A DNA stretch of 64,000 nucleotides from Actinomadura harenae. GTDB lineage: Bacteria; Actinomycetota; Actinomycetes; Streptosporangiales; Streptosporangiaceae. A program made the position numbers and the translations under genes. This document shows, piece by piece, positions 60,016 to 64,000 of the stretch; the stretch's first letter is position 1, and each line of letters opens with the position of its first letter. The notes under the pieces are model-generated. The model was not told where the DNA came from and did not search any database. It saw only the letters and a list, made by a program, of their open reading frames with translations. Location: positions 1 to 64,000 of the forward strand of contig NZ_RFFG01000033.1 in NCBI RefSeq assembly GCF_003696215.1. Reading direction: 5' to 3'.

Positions 60016-61932
60016 TCAGGCGCGAGACAGCCGCTCGGTGAGCAGGGCGCGCAGTTCCAGGTCCTCGCTGATCGCGGTGACGCCTCCCCAGTAGCTGTGG
60101 CGGCGGTCGTCGGCCAGGACGCTCCTCATGATGGAGAGATGGCCGCCCGGCAGACCGTCCACCCTGGTGAGGGCCCTGGCGGAGGCCATGGCGACGGGGT
60201 GCGGCCGGCCCTCGAGGAGTTCCCGGAGCGGACGGATCAGGACGCTCGCCCCCTCGGCCGGATCCCCGGTGATCTTGATGAGGGCGTGGGCGGCCTCGTG
60301 GGCCTCCCACTCGTCGAGGGCCTTGGCCCGCAGCCGCAGCGTGGGAACGTGGGCGACGGCGTGCGGGCCGAGGTCGCCGAGGCGGTGGGAGACGTGGTGG
60401 TCGTCGGCGATCCGGGGGCCGAGGATCCGCAGGGCGGGCTCGGGGTCGCCGGTCACGCGGAAATGCGCCCAGGCGAACTCGACGGGCGTCCGTCCGGTGC
60501 CCGTGCCGAGCAGCCGTTCCAGCATGAGCGCGGCCTCGCCCGCTTCAGGGCCGAGAGCTCCGAGCACCCCGGCCGCCCAGGCGAACTCGTCATGGTCGAG
60601 GAGGGCGATGAGCTCCGGGACGAGTCGCGCGACCTCGGCGGCCTGGGTGCCGGCCCATCCGGTGAGGGCCTCCAGCAGGGACCGCCGCAGGTCGTCGACG
60701 GAGTCGGGGCGCAGGTGCGGCGCGAACGCGCCGACCAGTGACGCCGCCCAGGGCGCGCACGGCGTCAGCACCTCCGCGAACGACGGCCTGCTCGGGAAGA
60801 AGCCGGTCTTCCCGGCGCGCTGTCCGTGCAGGGCGAAGCCCGTCTCTCCGCTGGTGACGCGGTCGAGGAGGCCGGGGAGGGCACGGTCGTCCCCCGACCA
60901 GGCCAGGCCCCAGAGCGCGATGTCCGCCGACGGCCCATCCAGGTGGGCGGCCAGGACACCGACGTCGCGGGCGTCCTCGGGACGGGCGTGGGCGGCGAGG
61001 ATCTCCAGGGCGGGAGCCGGGTCCTCCAGCGCTTCCACGCACCTCCGCAGTGCGGACAGCAGCTCGGGCGCCCGGGTGTGGACGAGCGCATGGCCCACCA
61101 CGTCGACGGCCGCGGCGCGCAGCCCCTGGTCGGGCTGGTCGAGCAGGGCGAGACAGACCCTCTCGCGGACGTCCTGGTCGAGTGCCCGCAGCACGGTCCT
61201 CGCGGTGTTGGCAGGTCGCTGGGCGGCGAAGTTGCTGTACGGCAGCGGGACAGGCCCGGCGGCGAGCCCGGCGATGATCCGGGCTTCGGCGACCGGACGC
61301 TTCGGAAGCGCCTTGGCCAGGGCGAGCGTCGCGTACATCGCCTGGTGCGCGTCGGGGCCGTCCACCTGGTCGCGGAGGAAGCCGAGCACCTCGGGCAGGA
61401 CGGCGACCGAGAGGCGTTCGGCGAGATCGCCGAGGGCGAGCATGGTGTCGGTCCGGGCCGACACGTCGACGTCGGGCCACCGGGCGAGCAGCGCCCGGGC
61501 GACCTCGTCGGGATCCGCCGTGTCCTCGCTGAGCGCCCAGATCGCGCCCGTCCGGACGGCCGGGTCGTCATCGCCGAGCAGAGCGAGCAGGCAAGGGCGC
61601 GCCCGTTCCCACGCCTGGGGCCAGTCGGCGGCGATCCATCGCGGGGAGACCTCCGCGGCCGTCCCCGCGAGGCGCGCGATGATCTCCAGCACGTCGGGGC
61701 GGCACAGGAAGCGCGGCGACGCGGCGGCCTCCATGAGGAACGGCAGGATCGCCGGGGCGGCCGAGCAGACGAAGCCGCCCTGGTGGTGGAGCTCGTTGAG
61801 CAGTTCGTCGGCGGCGTCCAGCGCCTCGCCGTCCACGAGCAGGGAACGCAGGAGGGCCGGGACGTCGCAGTCACCCCTGTACGCGAAGGTCAGCTCACTC
61901 CACGAAATGGCGTCAACGCCCTCAAAGATCAC
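60016..61932 (-). CDS. HEAT-repeat protein (638 aa)
   Basis: A long, all-helical solenoid carries repeated units such as CLLALLGDDDPAVRTGAIWA, LSEDTADPDEVARALLARWP and ELIALLDHDEFAWAAGVLGA. The start MIFEGVDAISWSELTFAYRG and CDVPALLRSLL introduce at least ten HEAT-like repeats. Similar actinomycete proteins are scaffolds for unknown partners. No catalytic motif is seen. It is monocistronic, convergent with the P450 gene. Confidence 0.82.
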   Translation of the reverse strand: MIFEGVDAISWSELTFAYRGDCDVPALLRSLLVDGEALDAADELLNELHHQGGFVCSAAPAILPFLMEAAASPRFLCRPDVLEIIARLAGTAAEVSPRWIAADWPQAWERARPCLLALLGDDDPAVRTGAIWALSEDTADPDEVARALLARWPDVDVSARTDTMLALGDLAERLSVAVLPEVLGFLRDQVDGPDAHQAMYATLALAKALPKRPVAEARIIAGLAAGPVPLPYSNFAAQRPANTARTVLRALDQDVRERVCLALLDQPDQGLRAAAVDVVGHALVHTRAPELLSALRRCVEALEDPAPALEILAAHARPEDARDVGVLAAHLDGPSADIALWGLAWSGDDRALPGLLDRVTSGETGFALHGQRAGKTGFFPSRPSFAEVLTPCAPWAASLVGAFAPHLRPDSVDDLRRSLLEALTGWAGTQAAEVARLVPELIALLDHDEFAWAAGVLGALGPEAGEAALMLERLLGTGTGRTPVEFAWAHFRVTGDPEPALRILGPRIADDHHVSHRLGDLGPHAVAHVPTLRLRAKALDEWEAHEAAHALIKITGDPAEGASVLIRPLRELLEGRPHPVAMASARALTRVDGLPGGHLSIMRSVLADDRRHSYWGGVTAISEDLELRALLTERLSRA

Positions 61933-61953
61933 ATCGCGACGATATCGCGGGGG

Positions 61954-62421
61954 TCAGCGTCCGGCCGGGGTGTAGTACTCGGCCTGGGCCTCGTCGTCCG
62001 CGCGGCGTCCCCAGCGGCGTGGCGCCCAGGCCGGGACGAGCAGCGCGAACCCGAGCATGGCGTCCACACCGGTGCCGAGGAGCATGCGGAGGCCGAAGTC
62101 CAGGTCGTCGGGCGCGTGCATCCGGGCGGGCAGCCCGAGCACGGCGCCGGGTTCGGCGAGGAACACCCCCGACACTCCGAGCAGCGCCAGCGCCGGGACG
62201 AGGGAGACCAGCGGCGACGCCCAGCGCGCCACGATGATCACCCCGGCGACCAGGCCGACCGCGGCCATCAGCGCGAACGCCCCGGACCCGCGCGTGTGGT
62301 CGGTGATGACCCGGTCCCCGCCGTCGAAGGACGCCGCGGCCTGCGCGTACCCCCAGGCCGTCCCGCCCAGCAGCGCGGGCGTCAACAGGATCCCGAGGAG
62401 AAGTCCGGCCGCGTGCCGCAC
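61954..62421 (-). CDS. Membrane protein (155 aa, four helices)
   Basis: This protein has four hydrophobic segments (AAGLLLGILLTPALLGGTAW, FALMAAVGLVAGVIIVARWA, LVSLVPALALLGVSGVFLA, DAMLGFALLVPAWAPRRW) and a hydrophilic acidic tail (ADDEAQAEYYTPAGR). I recognise no family. It is 21 bp upstream of the HEAT-repeat gene and on the same strand, so it may anchor that scaffold at the membrane. Confidence 0.72.
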   Translation of the reverse strand: MRHAAGLLLGILLTPALLGGTAWGYAQAAASFDGGDRVITDHTRGSGAFALMAAVGLVAGVIIVARWASPLVSLVPALALLGVSGVFLAEPGAVLGLPARMHAPDDLDFGLRMLLGTGVDAMLGFALLVPAWAPRRWGRRADDEAQAEYYTPAGR

Positions 62422-62598
62422 CGACCGTCACCTCCCTCACCCGACCCCGCCGAAGGGCCGCGCTACGACCCACCCATCAGACCACGAACACCCCCACCCC
62501 GCAGCGAATACGCAACAGCCGGACCTATCCATGCTTATGCGGGCTGCCGTCCTTCGTGGTCGGCTCTGGAGGTCCTTCGGGGGCTGAGATCCCGAGCT

Positions 62599-63585
62599 TC
62601 AGGTGGAGGCGGCCGCGAGGAGGGTTTCGGCGGCGGCAGTGCGGGCGTAGAGGACGGAACGGCCGACACGGTGGGCGCTCACCAGACCCGCGTCGCGCAG
62701 TGCGGTGAGGTACTGGGACACCCCGGCCGGGGAGAGTCCGGTGCGGTGGGCCAGCGCGGTGGTGGAGGCCGGGGTCCCCAGTTCGGTCAGCAGCAGAGTC
62801 CGTGAACGGCCAAGGACAGTGGCGAGGGCGGCGGCTCCGGTGGTCGGCCGTGTCTCCCATAGCGCACCGGCGCCCCGGGCCGGATAGGCGAGTTGCGGCG
62901 GGTCCGGCGGTCTCATCCGGGTGCGTAGGCCGGGGCCGGTGAACGCGGAGGGGATCAGCAGCAGGCCCGCGCCTGCGGAATCGCGGGGCATGTCCTGTTT
63001 CCGCCGGACCAGTCTGAGCACGTTGTCGTTCCAGCTCACCGAGGTGTGCAGGTCGTTGAAGAGGTGACCCGTGCCGTGCTCGGCGATGGTGCGGGCCCGG
63101 TGGAAGATGTCGGCGTCCAGTACGGTCCTGATCCGCGCCCAGTAGGGGGCGAGTGCCAGTTCCCAGTAGGTTTCGATCTCTTGTACGACCTTGGCCAGCC
63201 GGGTGGCGGGGGCGGCGTGGAGGCTCGTCAGGCGTGGGCCGAGGTGTCCTTGGTGGCGGGCGAGGTGGTCGAGGTCCTGGCGCACCCTGTCGGCGGCCGT
63301 GGCCGCGATCGCCTCCCACTCGTCCGCCGGTGCGGGGGCTGCCCCCGCGGGGGCCGGGGTGAGGAAGTCCGGCACGTAGTTCGAGGGCCCGATCAGCTCG
63401 GCGAGCCATCCCCGGTCCAGGCCGGCGGCCAGCAGACGGGGCCGCACTTGCTCGATCCAGGGCCGGTGGACCGGGTTCGGCGCGTTCGACGTCAGCAGCC
63501 GGAAGCTGGGCGCGACCTCCCATATCGGCGAGACGGCGAACCGCACCTGCGCGAGGTCGTTCGCCGAGAAGGCCAGCTCCGCCAT
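62599..63585 (-). CDS. ArsR/DUF5937-type winged helix regulator
   Basis: This 328-residue protein has an N-terminal DUF5937-like region (ELAFSANDLAQVRFAVSPIW, WLAELIGPSNYVPDFLTP) and a C-terminal ArsR helix-turn-helix (STTALAHRTGLSPAGVSQYL, TALRDAGLVSAHRVGRSVLY). It is divergent from an aldo/keto reductase gene 71 bp away and is its likely regulator. The ligand is unknown. Confidence 0.85.
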   Translation of the reverse strand: MAELAFSANDLAQVRFAVSPIWEVAPSFRLLTSNAPNPVHRPWIEQVRPRLLAAGLDRGWLAELIGPSNYVPDFLTPAPAGAAPAPADEWEAIAATAADRVRQDLDHLARHQGHLGPRLTSLHAAPATRLAKVVQEIETYWELALAPYWARIRTVLDADIFHRARTIAEHGTGHLFNDLHTSVSWNDNVLRLVRRKQDMPRDSAGAGLLLIPSAFTGPGLRTRMRPPDPPQLAYPARGAGALWETRPTTGAAALATVLGRSRTLLLTELGTPASTTALAHRTGLSPAGVSQYLTALRDAGLVSAHRVGRSVLYARTAAAETLLAAAST

Positions 63586-63656
63586 GACACCCCCGGGAGA
63601 TTCACATATGCGTTAAACAATGGTCCACCAGGCCACCTCGCGCCGATCATCCCGGC

Positions 63657-64000
63657 ATGACCTCACAGACGATCACCGCAGCGGCATCGGGCACCTGGAA
63701 ACTAGGCGACCGCACGGTCCACCGGATCGGTTTCGGCGCGATGCGCCTGCCCCAGCACGGCGAGGCGCTCGTGCCGGGTGCCGTCCCGCGTGACCGCGAC
63801 CAGGCGATCAAAGTACTGCGCCGGGCGGTCGAGCTCGGCGTGAACCACATCGACACCGCCGCGTTCTACTTCTCGCCGCTGCGCTGCGCCAACGAGCTGA
63901 TCAGCCGCGCCCTCGCGCCCTACCCGGACGACCTCGTCATCGCCACCAAGGTCGGACCCGGCCGCGACCCCTCGGGCAACTGGCTGCCGCACGCCACCCC
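63657..64000 (+). CDS. Aldo/keto reductase (N-terminal part; runs off window)
   Basis: The ATG at 63657 starts MTSQTITAAASGTWKLGDRT, then VHRIGFGAMRLPQHGEALVP, with VELGVNHIDTAAFYFSPLRC carrying the conserved Asp and Tyr of the AKR active site and LVIATKVGPGRDPSG. The Lys and His of the tetrad lie further right or out of the window. It is an NADPH-dependent carbonyl reductase. The C-terminus is missing. Confidence 0.92.
   Translation, partial: MTSQTITAAASGTWKLGDRTVHRIGFGAMRLPQHGEALVPGAVPRDRDQAIKVLRRAVELGVNHIDTAAFYFSPLRCANELISRALAPYPDDLVIATKVGPGRDPSGNWLPHAT

Noticed and set aside
1-64000. CRISPR arrays, rRNA genes, prophage structural genes
   Set aside because: None seen; no regularly spaced repeats or phage head/tail genes on either strand.

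Overview
The window is about 70% GC, with strongly GC-biased third codon positions, frequent GTG starts, ATGA/GTGA stop-start overlaps, DUF397/XRE pairs, and FAAL, cytochrome P450 and ACR3 genes. This points to a filamentous actinomycete, possibly Thermomonosporaceae or a relative; the family is a guess. No ribosomal or housekeeping operon is present, so it reads as an accessory or chromosome-arm region.

Layout. (1) 1-7.7 kb: the translationally coupled operon FAAL, acyl-CoA dehydrogenase, acyl-CoA dehydrogenase (partial at the left edge), which looks like a lipid-tail module of a lipopeptide-type cluster, with a LysR regulator, an MFS exporter and a methyltransferase. (2) 8.1-16 kb: an NfeD/YqiJ-like membrane protein, a YqiK-type flotillin and a 1635-residue DUF3686/AAA ATPase. 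(3) 16-19.7 kb: a Nudix hydrolase, a hemopexin-like repeat protein, a MerB-like protein and an unknown gene. (4) 20-26 kb, the most unusual stretch: a B12-type radical SAM enzyme, a 15-bp perfect palindrome, a leucine-type tRNA-like gene whose anticodon arm is replaced by a cUUCGg hairpin, a terminator and a GCS2-type ligase. On the same strand as the ligase lie a TrmB/LuxR-like regulator, a DUF5317 membrane protein and two tandem paralogous 31-residue peptide genes.

(5) 26-29.7 kb: an XRE/DUF5753 regulator, three DUF397 genes and divergent small genes. (6) 29.8-32 kb: two overlapping, related AlkB-like 2-oxoglutarate dioxygenases. (7) 32-36.4 kb: GNAT, APH-type kinase, secreted cyclophilin, an ABC ATPase remnant, GNAT, DinB. 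(8) 36.5-44.7 kb: an arsenic/metal island with an MFS, a Cys-tailed flavoprotein, three ArsR regulators, a MerR regulator with a CCSFF protein behind a textbook 19-bp-spacer promoter, ArsC, ACR3 and an ArsO-like monooxygenase. (9) 45.9-51.3 kb: an ArsR/MFS drug-efflux pair, an MFS remnant, chorismate mutase, P450 and small proteins.

(10) 51.4-56.8 kb: a CitA/CitB-type two-component pair divergent from a NitT/TauT-type ABC importer that ends in two strong terminators. (11) 57-64 kb: a stand-alone UvrD-C-like small protein, a cold-shock protein, a free-standing 26-residue basic peptide gene with its own terminator, a P450, a HEAT-repeat protein, a membrane protein, a winged-helix regulator and a partial aldo/keto reductase.

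The parts that work together most clearly are the FAAL/dehydrogenase operon, the arsenic island (reduction by ArsC, efflux by ACR3, flavin enzymes, ArsR control), the ABC importer with its adjacent sensor pair, and the peptide/regulator locus near 24-26 kb.
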